Source: Okeania sp. SIO2C9
GTDB taxonomy: Bacteria; Cyanobacteriota; Cyanobacteriia; Cyanobacteriales; Microcoleaceae
Length of the DNA stretch: 64,000 nucleotides
NCBI RefSeq assembly: GCF_010672455.1
Contig: NZ_JAAHGO010000023.1
Span: 54,908-118,907 of the forward strand
Direction of reading: 5' to 3'
The notes beneath the pieces were generated by a model that was not told the origin of the DNA, searched no databases, and was given only the letters and a program-made list of their open reading frames with translations. The translations under genes were made by a program, and so were the position numbers. Positions 8,611-18,135 of this stretch are shown piece by piece. The number at the start of each line of letters is the position of its first letter. Positions within the stretch are counted from its first letter, which is position 1.

Positions 8611-9141
8611 GAATAGAGTTGTCGCTAAATAGATAGAAAAAATCGCTCAAATTAAGACACAGTAGTAATTCCAGACGTTTTTATCTAAAAATGGCGAAAA
8701 TTCTTACATGATAAGGGTTTACCAGTTTTTTATAGTTATAAAGCGACAAGTCTAATATAGGAATAAATAGTCTTATAACTGTACCTCACTATCTTCAAAA
8801 GTGCTGTAATAATTAATAATTAATAATTAATAATTACTGGAGTTTAGACTAAATTGTCTTGAGAGTACAAAGTTCCTCTGAAAAAAATTTCTTTGACTTT
8901 CTCAAGAGTAATCCTCCTATATAGTTTCTAAACCCAGTTTTTTGAGATGAGTGTCTTTAATACATCGTTAAAGCGATTTGCTTACGCAACGCTACCGCGA
9001 ACGCACCATCGATGGAAACAAGAGGGCATGGCCACTGAAGTTGTTTCTTTGATCAAACTTACCCCCGGCCAGTAATTAACGTAAAATATATACCTGATAT
9101 GTATTATACCCTTTTTTTACTGTTTTTTCACTAAAGTCCCG

Positions 9142-9940
9142 TTAAGTCTCATTATGATTTTAAATCTTTTTTTTACGAAAAAGTGAGGTATAAAGCCTCC
9201 CCTTTTAAGGGGATGAAAAAATATTCAGTTCAGTATTTCAAGCCTCCGGCTTTAGTGGTCGGTACTGATAACTGATAACTGATAACTGATAACTGAAATG
9301 ACCCTTGATCTTAACCCTCTTTGAACACAAGATATTTTCAGTTAAAAAACAGGAGTCAGGAGTTAAAATAAATAACTTAAATATCATTGATCCTTGTGAG
9401 TATCTCTTTTTAATCAAAGAGGTATCTTAACGATAATATTTTAAGTCTCATTATGATTTTAAATCTTTTTTTTACGAAACAGTGAGGTATAAATCCTCCC
9501 CTTTTAAGGGGATGAAAAAATATTCAGTTCAGTATTTCAAGCCTCCGGCTTTAGTGGTCGGTACTGATAACTGATAACTGATAACTGATAACTGAAATGA
9601 CCCTTGATATTAATCCTCTTTGAACACAAGATATTTTCAGTTAAAAAACAGGAGTCAGGAGTTAAAATAAATAACTTAAATATCATTGATCCTTGTGAGT
9701 ATCTCTTTTTAATCAAAGAGGTATCTTAACGATAATATTTTAAGTCTCATTATGATTTTAAATCTTTTTTTTACGAAAAAATGAGGTATAAAGCCTCCCC
9801 TTTTAAGGGGATGAAAAAATATTCAGTTCAGTATTTCAAGCCTCCGGCTTTAGTGGTCAGTACTGATAACTGATAACTGATAACTGATAACTGAAATGAC
9901 CCTTGATATTAACCCTCTTTGAACACAAGATATTTTCAGT
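9142..9940 (+). repeat. 299-bp tandem repeat, 2.7 copies
   Basis: Units start at 9142, 9441 and 9740 (period 299) with only a few differences; the third is truncated after about 200 bases. Each unit contains a CCTCCCCTTTTAAGGGGA palindrome, a CAAGCCTCCGGCTTTAG block, four copies of the heptamer CTGATAA, and an inverted TTGATCC...GATCAA-like segment. There is no long open frame inside the unit. The near identity suggests recent duplication. There are no variable spacers, so it is not a CRISPR. Confidence 0.95.
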
Positions 9941-10128
9941 AAAAAAGAGATATTTTATTGGCAATTTGCAAATTATACCAATTCCCAAAAATAATTCTAT
10001 ACTTAATTAAGATTTCACTTATTAAGTAATAATTCGGTATTAAGCCAAGATATCTTATGTCTTTAAATCCTACTGCCTACTCCCTACTCTCAAGAAAACG
10101 TAGCAAAAATGCGTGAGATTTGATATTA

Positions 10129-10321
10129 CCGAATAATTAAGGTTTAAAGCCTCTCCTTGGCTGCGCCACGAGCTGTCGCTCTACAAGGAGAAACAAGCGG
10201 TCGAGAGATGGCGAGGTCTCGGAGCCATATCCAATCGACCAAGAGAGAAAAATTTTTCATGATTAGTCAATCCTCTTCTTTTCAAGGAGAAGTAATAATT
10301 AATTATTAATTATTAATTGTT
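10129..10321. repeat. Dispersed ~190-bp repeat, copy 1
   Basis: Begins ACCGAATAATTAAGGTTTAAAGCCTCTCC, contains a TCAATCCTCTTCTTTT block, and ends in an AATTAATTATTAATTATT tract. The same order of blocks occurs in reverse at 59237-59365. Copy 1 has an extra insertion around 10165-10230. It abuts the 3' end of pheA and could serve as a terminator for it. Confidence 0.75.
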
Positions 10322-10332
10322 GAATATATCTT

Positions 10333-11235
10333 TTAATTGAGCGCCATAATCGTATAACTGCCAAATATTTTTAGAGTTTCCGTATAGGTTTTCAATTCCT
10401 CTATTGCTACCTCGATCAAATCATCATTATTCTTAGCTTCTATATCAATAAAAAATAAATAATCCCCCAGCGATCGCTTAGTAGGACGAGACTCTATTCT
10501 ACTCATATTAATTCCCCTTTTAGCAAATACTTCCAAAGGCTTCACTAAAGCTCCTGGTACATTTGCAGGTACACTGAAACCTAGAGAAATAAAAACAGAA
10601 TTTCCCGGTTGATTTATCCTATTAATTATTAGTTTTAAATCAGAATTCTCTATTTCAGAACATCCTTCTTTCAATACCCAAAAGCGAGTACAATTGTCAG
10701 GATAATCATTAATTGGATAAGCTAATATAGGTAATTTATAAAGTAGAGCCGCTCTTTGAGAAGCGATCGCTGCGGCACTCCGATCCTTACCTAAATGTCG
10801 CAATGCTTCTGTGGTAGAATTATCCGGAATTTGCTGGACTTGTGGCAAAAATCTTTCTAACCAACCTTGACATTGAGCTAAAGCTTGTGGATGAGAATAA
10901 ACTGTTTTAATCTCCTCAAAACTATCAGCTAATGATATTAACCCATGAGAAATAGGCAATACTAATGCTGTTTGAATCTCTAAAGAGTCCAATTGCCAAA
11001 GTGTATCCAGAGTAACAGTAACACTCCCTTCAATAGAATTTTCTACAGGTACAACTGCCAAATTAACTTCCCCTTGAGAAACTGCCCATAAAGTTTGAGC
11101 AATACTAGGATATGGACACAGAAAAGATTTTTGACCAAGCTGACTCAGTTTATTAGTAAATGCTACTGCTGCTGTCTCGGCATTGGTGCCAGCAGGGCCA
11201 AGATGTGCAATTGATATGGTCATTTCAGTTATCAT
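10333..11235 (-). CDS. pheA: Prephenate dehydratase
   Basis: 300 residues, monofunctional size. It converts prephenate to phenylpyruvate in phenylalanine synthesis in the cytoplasm. The N-terminal catalytic domain shows HLGPAGTNAE at the start, VPVENSIEGSV, and the diagnostic NCTRFWVL motif. The C-terminal ACT domain has PGALVKPLEVFAKRGINMSRIESRP, the Phe-binding regulatory site, so feedback inhibition is expected. The annotated start has an ATG five codons upstream of a second ATG (MTISIAHLG). The second fits the family better, because the motif normally begins right after Met. The upstream region is a palindromic repeat (CCTCCTGAGGAGG) that may also supply the ribosome binding site. Confidence 0.95.
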   Translation of the reverse strand: MITEMTISIAHLGPAGTNAETAAVAFTNKLSQLGQKSFLCPYPSIAQTLWAVSQGEVNLAVVPVENSIEGSVTVTLDTLWQLDSLEIQTALVLPISHGLISLADSFEEIKTVYSHPQALAQCQGWLERFLPQVQQIPDNSTTEALRHLGKDRSAAAIASQRAALLYKLPILAYPINDYPDNCTRFWVLKEGCSEIENSDLKLIINRINQPGNSVFISLGFSVPANVPGALVKPLEVFAKRGINMSRIESRPTKRSLGDYLFFIDIEAKNNDDLIEVAIEELKTYTETLKIFGSYTIMALN

Positions 11236-12478
11236 TTATCATTTATCAGTTAGCCTCCTGAGGAGGAGCTACGCTAACAGTATCTCCTGCAATAAGAAAG
11301 TTTGACATCAGGAATATTATCTTTTCTCTTGGTCAATTGGATATATCCAGGACACTCGCTCTTTACAGAACCGCTCCGCAGTCCGCCATTCCACCCTACG
11401 GGAAGCTCCGAAGATCGACCGCTTCTTATCCCCTTAAAATGGCAGGGCTAATTCTTTGTCATCAGAGAATATTTACAGCTCTATATTTTTGGTTAACTAA
11501 TTCTAGCAAGATGTACGAAATTTCAAAGGATACAATTTTGCTCTAGTGACAATAAATTGACCCTACTTCCCCACTCCCCCACTCCTTTTATTCTCTAGTA
11601 ACAATCAATTATCCTGCCTTAAAAGCTATCCATTGCCCACATCTTTCTTAATATAAAACTTGACAAAATAGACAAGTCATAAGTGACTCTTGGTTAGGCT
11701 TTTTCGGTAGAAAAAATGTATTTTTTCATACATTCTCTTTGATAACTTCAGTAGTTTTATTGAGCTACTATGATTCTTTCTCCTTTCTCCCCTGCTCCCT
11801 GCTCCCCTTCCCCTCCTGGGAGGGGGAGGGGCTAGGGGTGGTTCCCACAAGGGTTTCAAGACTTATGGGTAAGAGATAGCTTAAAAGGGAGAGGTTATTG
11901 ACCAAAATTTTTCGGTCATAGAATCTCCATTTTATTTTAGATTTTAGATTAAACCCAATTTATTTTCTATATAGCAATGTGCGCTGGCATATTTAAAAAT
12001 TGCAGGAGGTCTCCAATAGCTAAAAGTCTTATATTATCAGCTTTTTATCAAAATAATATGGGTCGCGCAACCCCGCCTTTTAAAGCGAAATATTTTTGGA
12101 GCGGGACTCAAATCCCCTACTTCCCCTCCTGGGAGGGGGAGGGGCTAGGGGTGGGTTAACTTATGACTTATGACTTCTGATTTTTGAGTTCTGACTTCGT
12201 CAACCCCCCAAATGAGCTATTGCTGCTTTCCGGAGCTGTTGCCTGCGCGCAGCGCTATAAAATTGAATAAGTTACACTTCGTAAAATTACGTTATATTTC
12301 TTCAATTAGTTCTCATCCATTAACGATTATGATTACTAGAATTACTCAATTTTACCTAAATCCCCTGCTGGTGAATGACTAAACTTGAGTAAATACTTCA
12401 GTATGATCCAAGTCACATGAATAAATGTGAAGATTTCATAAAATTTAGATATTAAAATATTTATTTTTTATACAAATA
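11236..12478. other. 1.2-kb gene-free region with dispersed repeats
   Basis: Two direct copies of a C/G-rich palindromic repeat (CTCCTGGGAGGGGGAGGGG core) lie at 11807-11841 and 12120-12154. A 32-base segment at 12046-12077, containing GGGTCGCGCAACCCCGCC, recurs exactly in inverse orientation at 24796-24827. Small open frames at 11337-11546, 11677-11859 and 11977-12159 are built from repeats and are not credible genes. Confidence 0.7.
12046..12077 (+). repeat. Dispersed 32-bp repeat, copy 1
   Basis: Exact reverse complement of 24796-24827. The core GGGTCGCGCAACCC is itself a hairpin, GGGT-N6-ACCC-like. Copies in two unrelated intergenic regions indicate a dispersed palindromic repeat family. 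Confidence 0.85.
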
Positions 12479-13069
12479 ATGATTACTAGATTTACCGCAT
12501 CCCAATCTGTAAATATTCCCGTAGTTGAGCAACAAGTTCCTATTCATCACTATCTTCGTCAACCGAAGCGCCTAGTCAATGCTTTAGTAGATCCAACAAG
12601 ATTGGAGCAATTAGACAAAGATAGCTTCCGCCTCAAAATGCGTCCACTACACTTTATGATGTTAACTATTCAACCAACTGTAGATATACGGGTTTGGGCG
12701 AGCGCTAATGGCACAATTTACTTAAAGTCAGAGGGTTGTGAAATTCGTGGCGTAGAATATATTAATCAGCGTTTTGCCCTCAATCTAGTTGGTATTCTCC
12801 AAACCTACCAAATTAAAGGAGTTACTCATCTCAAAGGCAAAGCAGATTTAGAAGTTAAGGTAGAATTACCTCCTCCATTATGGTTAACACCTCTACCAGT
12901 TTTAGAAACAACTGGTAATGGTTTACTTAAAAGTGTATTAATGACAATTAAGCAAAGATTGACCCATCAATTATTAGCTGATTATCATCAATGGGCCTGT
13001 AATGAAACTGAGGTATTAGCTAATAGTCAACAAGGTTCTGTTTTATCTGCTGGTAGTCAAGCAATTTAA
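12479..13069 (+). CDS. DUF1997 family protein
   Basis: 196 residues. It matches the DUF1997 pattern known from cyanobacteria and plant plastids: FTASQSVNIPVVEQ start, YLRQPKRLVNAL, then FRLKMRPLHFMML, then a C-terminal helix with HQLLADYHQW. No signal peptide or membrane segment; probably cytoplasmic or thylakoid-peripheral. Function is unknown for the family. The next gene is a paralogue on the same strand 118 bases downstream, so the pair is a tandem duplication. The ATG at 12479 follows an AT-rich leader without a strong ribosome binding site. Confidence 0.85.
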   Translation: MITRFTASQSVNIPVVEQQVPIHHYLRQPKRLVNALVDPTRLEQLDKDSFRLKMRPLHFMMLTIQPTVDIRVWASANGTIYLKSEGCEIRGVEYINQRFALNLVGILQTYQIKGVTHLKGKADLEVKVELPPPLWLTPLPVLETTGNGLLKSVLMTIKQRLTHQLLADYHQWACNETEVLANSQQGSVLSAGSQAI

Positions 13070-13187
13070 CCTAGCAGTATTTAGTTCTCTCCACTCCAGC
13101 TTGACGGAAGTTGTTACAAAATTTAATATCTTCTAATATAAGGTAATTAATAGTTTTAATAAAAATTACTTAATTCTACTAGCTACT

Positions 13188-13739
13188 ATGTATAATAATT
13201 TTTTTGCATCTCAATCCGTCAATATACCCGTTCCAGAGCAGTCTATAAGTATTAACAGTTATTTAAGTCAACCACAACGTATTGTAGAAGTCCTAGCAAA
13301 CCCTAATTGTATAGAAAAATTAACTAACGATATATATCGTTTGAAAATGAACCCTCTCAAATTCTTTATGTTGAAAATTGAACCAATTATCGACATGAAA
13401 ATTTTAACAACCTCTGAAGGAGTAGTCCAATTAAAGTCTGTTGGTTGTCAACTAAAAGGGATTGAAATGATTAATGAACATTTTAAATTGAATCTCAATG
13501 GTACAATGCAGCCTACCAAAATTCAGAATAAAACTATTCTAGAGGGAAAAGCAGAGTTGTCCTTAAAAATATTTTTGCCTCCTCCTTTCAACAAAATACC
13601 CAAATCAATTTTGCTATCCACAGGTAATAATTTATTAGGTAGTATCTTACTCAAAATGAAGCAAGGATTGATGCATAAATTATTATTAGACTATAGCAAC
13701 TGGGTAAAGTCAGAAGAGAGGAGTTTACTAGCTGCTTAG
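13188..13739 (+). CDS. DUF1997 family protein (tandem paralogue)
   Basis: 183 residues and collinear with the gene just upstream: FFASQSVNIPVPEQ, YLSQPQRIVEVL, YRLKMNPLKFFMLKIEP, LPPPF, and the terminal LLLDYSNW motif. Identity looks moderate, so the duplication is not recent. It lacks the C-terminal serine/glutamine-rich tail of its neighbour. The function is unknown. Confidence 0.85.
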   Translation: MYNNFFASQSVNIPVPEQSISINSYLSQPQRIVEVLANPNCIEKLTNDIYRLKMNPLKFFMLKIEPIIDMKILTTSEGVVQLKSVGCQLKGIEMINEHFKLNLNGTMQPTKIQNKTILEGKAELSLKIFLPPPFNKIPKSILLSTGNNLLGSILLKMKQGLMHKLLLDYSNWVKSEERSLLAA

Positions 13740-13923
13740 TTTACTAAAAAAGTACTTTATGACCTTGTCACAAAGTTTATGGAAAAATTAGATTTAGGAA
13801 GTGAGTCAGAAACTACAATTAAGTAGCTTCCTAATTCCCACTACCAATTATTGAGCTATATATTCTATTAATAACTTTCTCTAAACAAAAGCCTTGAATT
13901 TATACATCATTCATTGCTAAAGT

Positions 13924-14562
13924 TTATTTTAAAGTATCTTTCAGAACAGTTCTAGCTGCAAGATGATTGCGAGTAGATGTGAGAATTTCTACTTCTCTTT
14001 CCAACCTAGTAGCAGTATCTTGCATCTCCAAAAGAGCTTGCTGTTCAGTTGCTACCCCATAAAGATTGCTAGCTACCCAATATGACAATTCTTTTGGTAA
14101 AGTAGGAATATCAGTGGGCAATTCTATACTCTGGTCCATAAGTTTACCTGAAAGATGAACTACATCTTTTAGCAAAGCTTCAACTTGATTTGATAACTCT
14201 CCAAGAGTATTTTCTGAAGAATCATCTTCTATCCACTCAACCAAACCAACTAGATAAGGTTTCTCTCTAATTGTGTCTAAAACTCTAAATCTCTGCTCAC
14301 CTACTGTCAAAATCTTAATCCGATCATCAGGTAAGCGTTGGTAATTCTCAATCTTAGCGCAACATCCAGTGGCCACAACTAGGTCTTGAGTAGAATCCCA
14401 CATCAAAATACCAAATCTACTATCGCTTTCTAGAACTGTATTCATCATAATTCTATAGCGAAATTCAAATATATGTAGTGGTAAAGGTCTACCTGGAAAT
14501 AATACTACTTCTGGTAGGGGAAATAGGGGAAGTTCTCGAACAGCTACAGAAGAAGATGCCAT
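13924..14562 (-). CDS. LON peptidase substrate-binding-domain protein
   Basis: 212 residues, about the size of stand-alone LON N-terminal-domain proteins. Visible features are RELPLFPLPEVVLFPGRPLPLHIFE at the start, the YRIMM segment, GCCAKIENYQRLPDDRIKILTVG, and the RFRVLD motif. It lacks the AAA+ and protease domains of Lon, so it is not a protease itself; a chaperone or substrate-recognition role is the usual guess. It is convergent with the DUF1997 pair and probably monocistronic. Confidence 0.88.
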   Translation of the reverse strand: MASSSVAVRELPLFPLPEVVLFPGRPLPLHIFEFRYRIMMNTVLESDSRFGILMWDSTQDLVVATGCCAKIENYQRLPDDRIKILTVGEQRFRVLDTIREKPYLVGLVEWIEDDSSENTLGELSNQVEALLKDVVHLSGKLMDQSIELPTDIPTLPKELSYWVASNLYGVATEQQALLEMQDTATRLEREVEILTSTRNHLAARTVLKDTLK

Positions 14563-14627
14563 TTTCCTAGTATTAATGATTTTCGATAGTTATAGTTCAT
14601 AAAAATATAGTCAAATATGACATATCC

Positions 14628-14723
14628 TTATTTTGCAGCTATTGCCCTGACTGGGTGAACTACAACACCCTCTATCCCATAGCTAAAAGCATTTGAGACT
14701 GCTTTATCTTTTCCTCGTTGCAT
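14628..14723 (-). CDS. Candidate 31-residue micro-protein
   Basis: ATG at 14721-14723 (minus strand), TAA at 14628-14630. A GGGAGA sits about 5 bases before the ATG, better than many long genes here. The peptide runs from a basic/polar start (MQRGKDKAVS) to a hydrophobic middle (YGIEGVVVHP) and a basic end (VRAIAAK). It is too short for confident homology and I recognise no family. It could be a real small protein, a leader peptide or chance. Confidence 0.35.
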   Translation of the reverse strand: MQRGKDKAVSNAFSYGIEGVVVHPVRAIAAK

Positions 14724-15018
14724 GATTATCTCCCTGATTCAATTTCTGCTTGGTCATAATACAGAGGCTTGGACTTAGGTTCTTATGTGTCTAGAGGTAG
14801 GGTGTCAGTCCAGGAATTTCACCCTATTGAACTCAGATCGTTGACTCTTGAGGATTTTTGATTTTCTATTATAAGCGATAAAGTTAGACTATCTCAATAC
14901 CCGCCCCAATTTCTGGATACCATATGATTATATATAACTATATTTAACTATATTTATGTACAACGTTTATTATACATTCTATACTTTAGCAGATTTTTCT
15001 ATGATTGGATATCTATAA

Positions 15019-15184
15019 ACTGGAGAGTGCGAAGTTATCACAAAATACGACGAGCGCCCTGAAGCCGAAACCAATGCGGCGAGTGCTTACAGCCCGTAGT
15101 CGCCTGCCTATTGCCCCCTGAAGGTAGATCAGTCTCAAATGCCTTGTGACAAGAACTTCTCCAAAGAACTTCGCACTGTCCAGT
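15019..15184. mobile_element. Small inverted-repeat element (~166 bp)
   Basis: ACTGGAGAGTGCGAAGTT at 15019-15036 is matched in reverse complement with one mismatch at 15167-15184. The interior is GC-richer than its surroundings and has no gene. It may be a MITE or the remnant end of an IS. It lies just downstream of the protease gene. Confidence 0.55.
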
Positions 15185-15188
15185 TAGA

Positions 15189-16622
15189 CTACTTAAGCCT
15201 CCATAAGGAATGTGCAATTCCAGGAGCCCAGTTAGGGTCCCCGTAATAAGTAAATTGCCGGATGCACATGTATTCATTGCCTTGATAGGACACTACATCG
15301 CCCACAAAGTATTCCTTCCGATTATTTGGATTCCATTCGCTGGTGGAGGATTCTGTGGGGGATTCTAGAGCGCTCAACGCCTGATTTCCCTGGACAACGC
15401 CGTAGCCACTGTGTTGATTCCATCCGCGCAATCCACCGATTTGTGCAGCCGTTTCTTGTAAAGCTGTTTTAATTTGCGCAGGTTGAGCGGAGGAGTTTGC
15501 TTGCTTGAGCAACGCGACGACTCCAGCGACAACGGGACAAGCTGCTGACGTCCCCGCATCGGAGTTAAAGTATCCCGTAAAGTGACTGACACCACATACA
15601 TCGGGTTTATTCTGGTCTAAAGCCGCCGGCCCGGAACTGCTATATCCAATGAGTTGATAGTTTGAATTAACAGCGCCCACAGTGATGACTAACGGGTGAC
15701 CGTTGGCTCCCCAAATATCCCTGCCTGGACCAGTCGAATCGCCACATCTAGGATCAGGGCAAGTGGCACCGCAGTTCCCCGCCGCAAACAACACAATAAT
15801 GCCTGCATTGACAGCTTCGACGACTTTGCGATTAAAAGGGTGATTGGCATTATCGATGTAGTCAAGCGCCAAATTTTGCTGGTATATTCCCCAACTGTTA
15901 GACAGGATCTGAGGTGTCCCATTACTTTGGTATTGATTGATTGCCCATTGAAATCCTTGTAAGGCGTTTGAAAGCAGATCACTAGTGTCCCCCCCAGAAA
16001 CTCGGATATCGTAAATTTGTGCTTGAGGTGCCATAGCCAAAGCATCAGTAGAACTCATATTTCCATGTTCGTCCCACTCAGCCCGAGTTCCCCAGTCATT
16101 ATTAGGCCAACCACCAATAACATTTGGAATTCGACCGTTTTGTGTACGTCCTTCGGCGCTAATACCACCATCGACAATACCGATGACAATGCCCTGCCCT
16201 TGGTATCCCCTAGCCCATATTTGAGAAGCTCCCATTACCTGAGCGGCACGTAATCTATCGCCTTTTGGCGTTGTCGGAACACAATCGCAAGGTGGGATGG
16301 GACAATTCGTAAATGGTTCTATGGGTGGATCGCTCCATACTTTAATAACGTTATAAGACGACTCTAGTTGTTGAATGTTCCCTCTTGATACTGTCCCACG
16401 GACAACGACAATTTCTTCATCCGAACGCAACCTCATTGACATAGACTGTTCCGGAGTCGATTCTACTGTCACCGGAGCGTAACTACTATCAACTTGGAAT
16501 CCTGGCAGGTTGATTGAAGAATCCAAATTATCCATTGCTAGACCCGCTCCTGCAGACCGGGGAACCAGCACCTCCACTAAAACCCTTACTTGTTCCGAAG
16601 GGTTTTCGCCACTAGCTACCAT
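15189..16622 (-). CDS. Subtilisin-like (S8) serine protease with C-terminal carbohydrate-binding module
   Basis: 477 residues. The catalytic triad is complete: D151 in IGIVDGGIS, H186 in WDEHGNMSSTDALAMAP and S359 in AGTSAACPVVAG, with oxyanion-hole N283 in FAAGNCGA. The C-terminal 48 residues (WNPNNRKEYFVGDVVSYQG ... DPNWAPG) look like a chitin/cellulose-binding CBM5/12 module. No signal peptide is visible in the first 40 residues, so export would need another route. About 120 residues precede the protease domain and may act as a propeptide. The gene is visibly richer in G+C than its neighbours and is followed by a small inverted-repeat element, suggesting horizontal transfer. Confidence 0.9.
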   Translation of the reverse strand: MVASGENPSEQVRVLVEVLVPRSAGAGLAMDNLDSSINLPGFQVDSSYAPVTVESTPEQSMSMRLRSDEEIVVVRGTVSRGNIQQLESSYNVIKVWSDPPIEPFTNCPIPPCDCVPTTPKGDRLRAAQVMGASQIWARGYQGQGIVIGIVDGGISAEGRTQNGRIPNVIGGWPNNDWGTRAEWDEHGNMSSTDALAMAPQAQIYDIRVSGGDTSDLLSNALQGFQWAINQYQSNGTPQILSNSWGIYQQNLALDYIDNANHPFNRKVVEAVNAGIIVLFAAGNCGATCPDPRCGDSTGPGRDIWGANGHPLVITVGAVNSNYQLIGYSSSGPAALDQNKPDVCGVSHFTGYFNSDAGTSAACPVVAGVVALLKQANSSAQPAQIKTALQETAAQIGGLRGWNQHSGYGVVQGNQALSALESPTESSTSEWNPNNRKEYFVGDVVSYQGNEYMCIRQFTYYGDPNWAPGIAHSLWRLK

Positions 16623-16814
16623 AGTGTATCCTTAAAAATCTACTCAACACCTCCATATAGTAACCTTCCGATCTTTTAGTGTCAATAGGGGCTTTGTGGC
16701 ATAAAGAGAACAAATAGGGTGATTTTTTGCCTAGTTAGGGCTTGCTGAAAAAGTATGCATGGGTGAGGGCAGGAGTCAGGAGTCATATCAAATCCGGTTG
16801 AATACTTATTATAT

Positions 16815-16902
16815 GGTTGGGGGGATGGGGGGATGGGGAGATGGGGAGATTCGGAGATGGGGAGATGGGGGGATGGGGAGATGGGGAGATTCGGAGATGG
16901 AG
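16815..16902 (+). repeat. GGGGAGAT / GGGGGGAT tandem array
   Basis: A G-rich octamer array with two higher-order repeats, each ending in TTCGGAGAT. On the plus strand it has many runs of four or more G and could form G-quadruplexes. Confidence 0.9.
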
Positions 16903-17239
16903 ACCTACCCCAAACCCCTCTCAGGAGAGGAATTTAGGGAATGTAGGAAGATATCTATGTAAAGTAATTATAGAATTATCAATATATATCTTAAATATAG
17001 GATTCTATGTGCAATTAACCGGATTTGATATCAAAAGTCGTAGGGGCGAACGGCCGTTTAGCTAAAGCATAACTAACAATCGGAATTTTACGCAAACGTT
17101 AACGCTGCGCGACATGGAAAGCCTAGTATTCCGTAGGAAAACGCCCGTACTGGAGAATGGAATTACAGAGGATGTCGTTGGAATAATTGCCCCTTAATAT
17201 CAAATCCGGTTAAACAGTTATAGATTCCTTAAGTCTTTA

Positions 17240-17266
17240 GGAGTCAGGAGTCAGGAGTCAGGAGTA
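17240..17266 (+). repeat. Heptamer array (GGAGTCA)3-4
   Basis: Three perfect tandem GGAGTCA units and a fourth imperfect one. It belongs to the STRR class and shares its unit with a shorter run near 16770. Confidence 0.9.
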
Positions 17267-17535
17267 GAAAGAATCACAGAGATTAAATGATTATGACGAT
17301 TGGAGATTTTTTTTATGTCCAATCAAACGGATTTGATATAATTCCATAGCCCAAGTCTTGTCAAAATCCTAACATGCATGAGCATTTTCAACTGAAAATC
17401 CGGCTCTTTTTTCGCTCCTAAAAACCATCAAACCTTTATATGCCAATGCTTTTAGATTTAATCAGCAAACCCTAAATCTGTGTTTCGCTATGCTACATGA
17501 AACGCGTAGCGTTGCCTTAGCAAAACAAGAATCTT

Positions 17536-17571
17536 CCGTTATAATCTTTGATGTAACGGTGAAAGTCTCAA
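17536..17571 (+). repeat. IS200/IS605-right-end-like hairpin next to rpsJ
   Basis: CCGTTA (17536-17541) and TAACGG (17554-17559) form a stem around the loop TAATCTTTGATG, followed by TCAA at 17568-17571. The same design occurs at 63095-63131, and with changed stem bases at 62529-62550. IS200/IS605 right ends and omega-RNA tails end in such hairpins plus TCAA. It may double as a terminator for the str operon. Confidence 0.55.
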
Positions 17572-17885
17572 AGCTTCACTTCAATATCTACACCTGCTGG
17601 TAAATCAAGTTTCATCAGCGCATCAATTGTTTTTGATGAAGGTTGATAAATATCTATAATTCTACGGTGTGTCCTAGTTTCAAAGTGTTCTCGTGAATCT
17701 TTATCAACGTGGGGCGATCGCAGCAGACAGTAAATGCGTCGTTTTGTGGGCAATGGTATTGGCCCAATAGCTGTAGCTCCCGTTCTATTTGCCGTATCTA
17801 CAATTTTTTCACAAGATGTATCAAGTAAACGACGGTCAAATGCCTTGAGGCGAATCCGAATTTTTTGCTGTTGAATTGTGGCCAT
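17568..17885 (-). CDS. rpsJ: 30S ribosomal protein S10
   Basis: 105 residues, standard length. It is part of the 30S head and also the NusE antitermination factor. Recognisable blocks are [50 protein letters not shown], and [18 protein letters not shown] at the end. It is the last gene of the minus-strand str block, about 250 bases downstream of tuf, an arrangement typical of cyanobacteria. Its stop codon coincides with the TCAA end of a transposon-like hairpin. Confidence 0.98.
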   Translation of the reverse strand: MATIQQQKIRIRLKAFDRRLLDTSCEKIVDTANRTGATAIGPIPLPTKRRIYCLLRSPHVDKDSREHFETRTHRRIIDIYQPSSKTIDALMKLDLPAGVDIEVKL

Positions 17886-18135
17886 TTATCTTCTTTAATT
17901 TTCTAGGTTCAGATTTTAATGAAGTCAGTAGTCAGTAGTTATTTTTGCAACTCGGACTTTGAGCAACCCCCTTTTTTTGAAGTTAGAAGTTGCTTTTGTA
18001 AAGGAGATTTTAAGTAACCCTCCAAAAAAATTATTATTTTGATCAAAATTAACCTTCATCAATAAGCAGCAGAAAAGCAAATATCAATAAGTTATGTATG
18101 TACTTTTCTGCCACTTAATCTTTGAGGAAGTTGTC

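Larger units (their letters stand above)
8507..10332. other. 1.8-kb gene-free repeat region
   Basis: No gene found on either strand. It holds a GGCCACA heptamer array (8574-8610), an AATTAAT-type heptamer array near 8806-8835, an apparent dispersed repeat around 8960-9020 (CGCTACCGCGAACGCACC), a 299-bp tandem repeat (9142-9940) and a roughly 190-bp element (10129-10321) that recurs inverted at 59237-59365. It separates the envelope cassette from pheA, which points towards it from the other side. Confidence 0.8.
14563..15188. other. Gene-poor stretch with a candidate micro-ORF and a small inverted-repeat element
   Basis: Besides the 31-codon frame at 14628-14723 and the inverted-repeat element at 15019-15184, I see nothing specific. 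The frame at 15038-15277 overlaps the protease 3' end in another frame and is not accepted. Confidence 0.5.
16735..17475. mobile_element. MITE-2 copy A (terminal repeats TTAGGGCTTGCTGA)
   Basis: The left end, TTAGGGCTTGCTGAAAAAGTAT, pairs with the right end, AATCAGCAAACCCTAA. Two other copies (38738-39057 and 52989-53239) share both ends and the internal TTTATATGYCAATGCTTTTA-type block. This copy is longer because other repeats have inserted. There is no gene inside, so it is a non-autonomous element needing a transposase elsewhere. Confidence 0.65.
16623..17535. other. Gene-free region made of nested repeats
   Basis: Contains a candidate MITE-2 copy (16735-17475), a GGGGAGAT-type tandem array (about 16815-16902), a GGAGTCA heptamer array (17240-17266) and three copies of the CAAATCCGG(T) terminal motif of MITE-1 (16789, 17199, and inverted near 17328). 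Frames at 16759-17065 are repeat translations. Confidence 0.7.

Noticed and set aside
9142..9940. CRISPR-like repeated structure
   Set aside because: Units of 299 bp are nearly identical throughout, with no short repeat/unique spacer alternation and no cas genes.
15038..15277. 79-codon minus-strand frame overlapping the protease end
   Set aside because: Out of frame with an intact catalytic gene and reads across an inverted-repeat element.
16759..17065. Overlapping Gly/Trp/Met-rich frames
   Set aside because: Translations of a GGGGAGAT tandem array.
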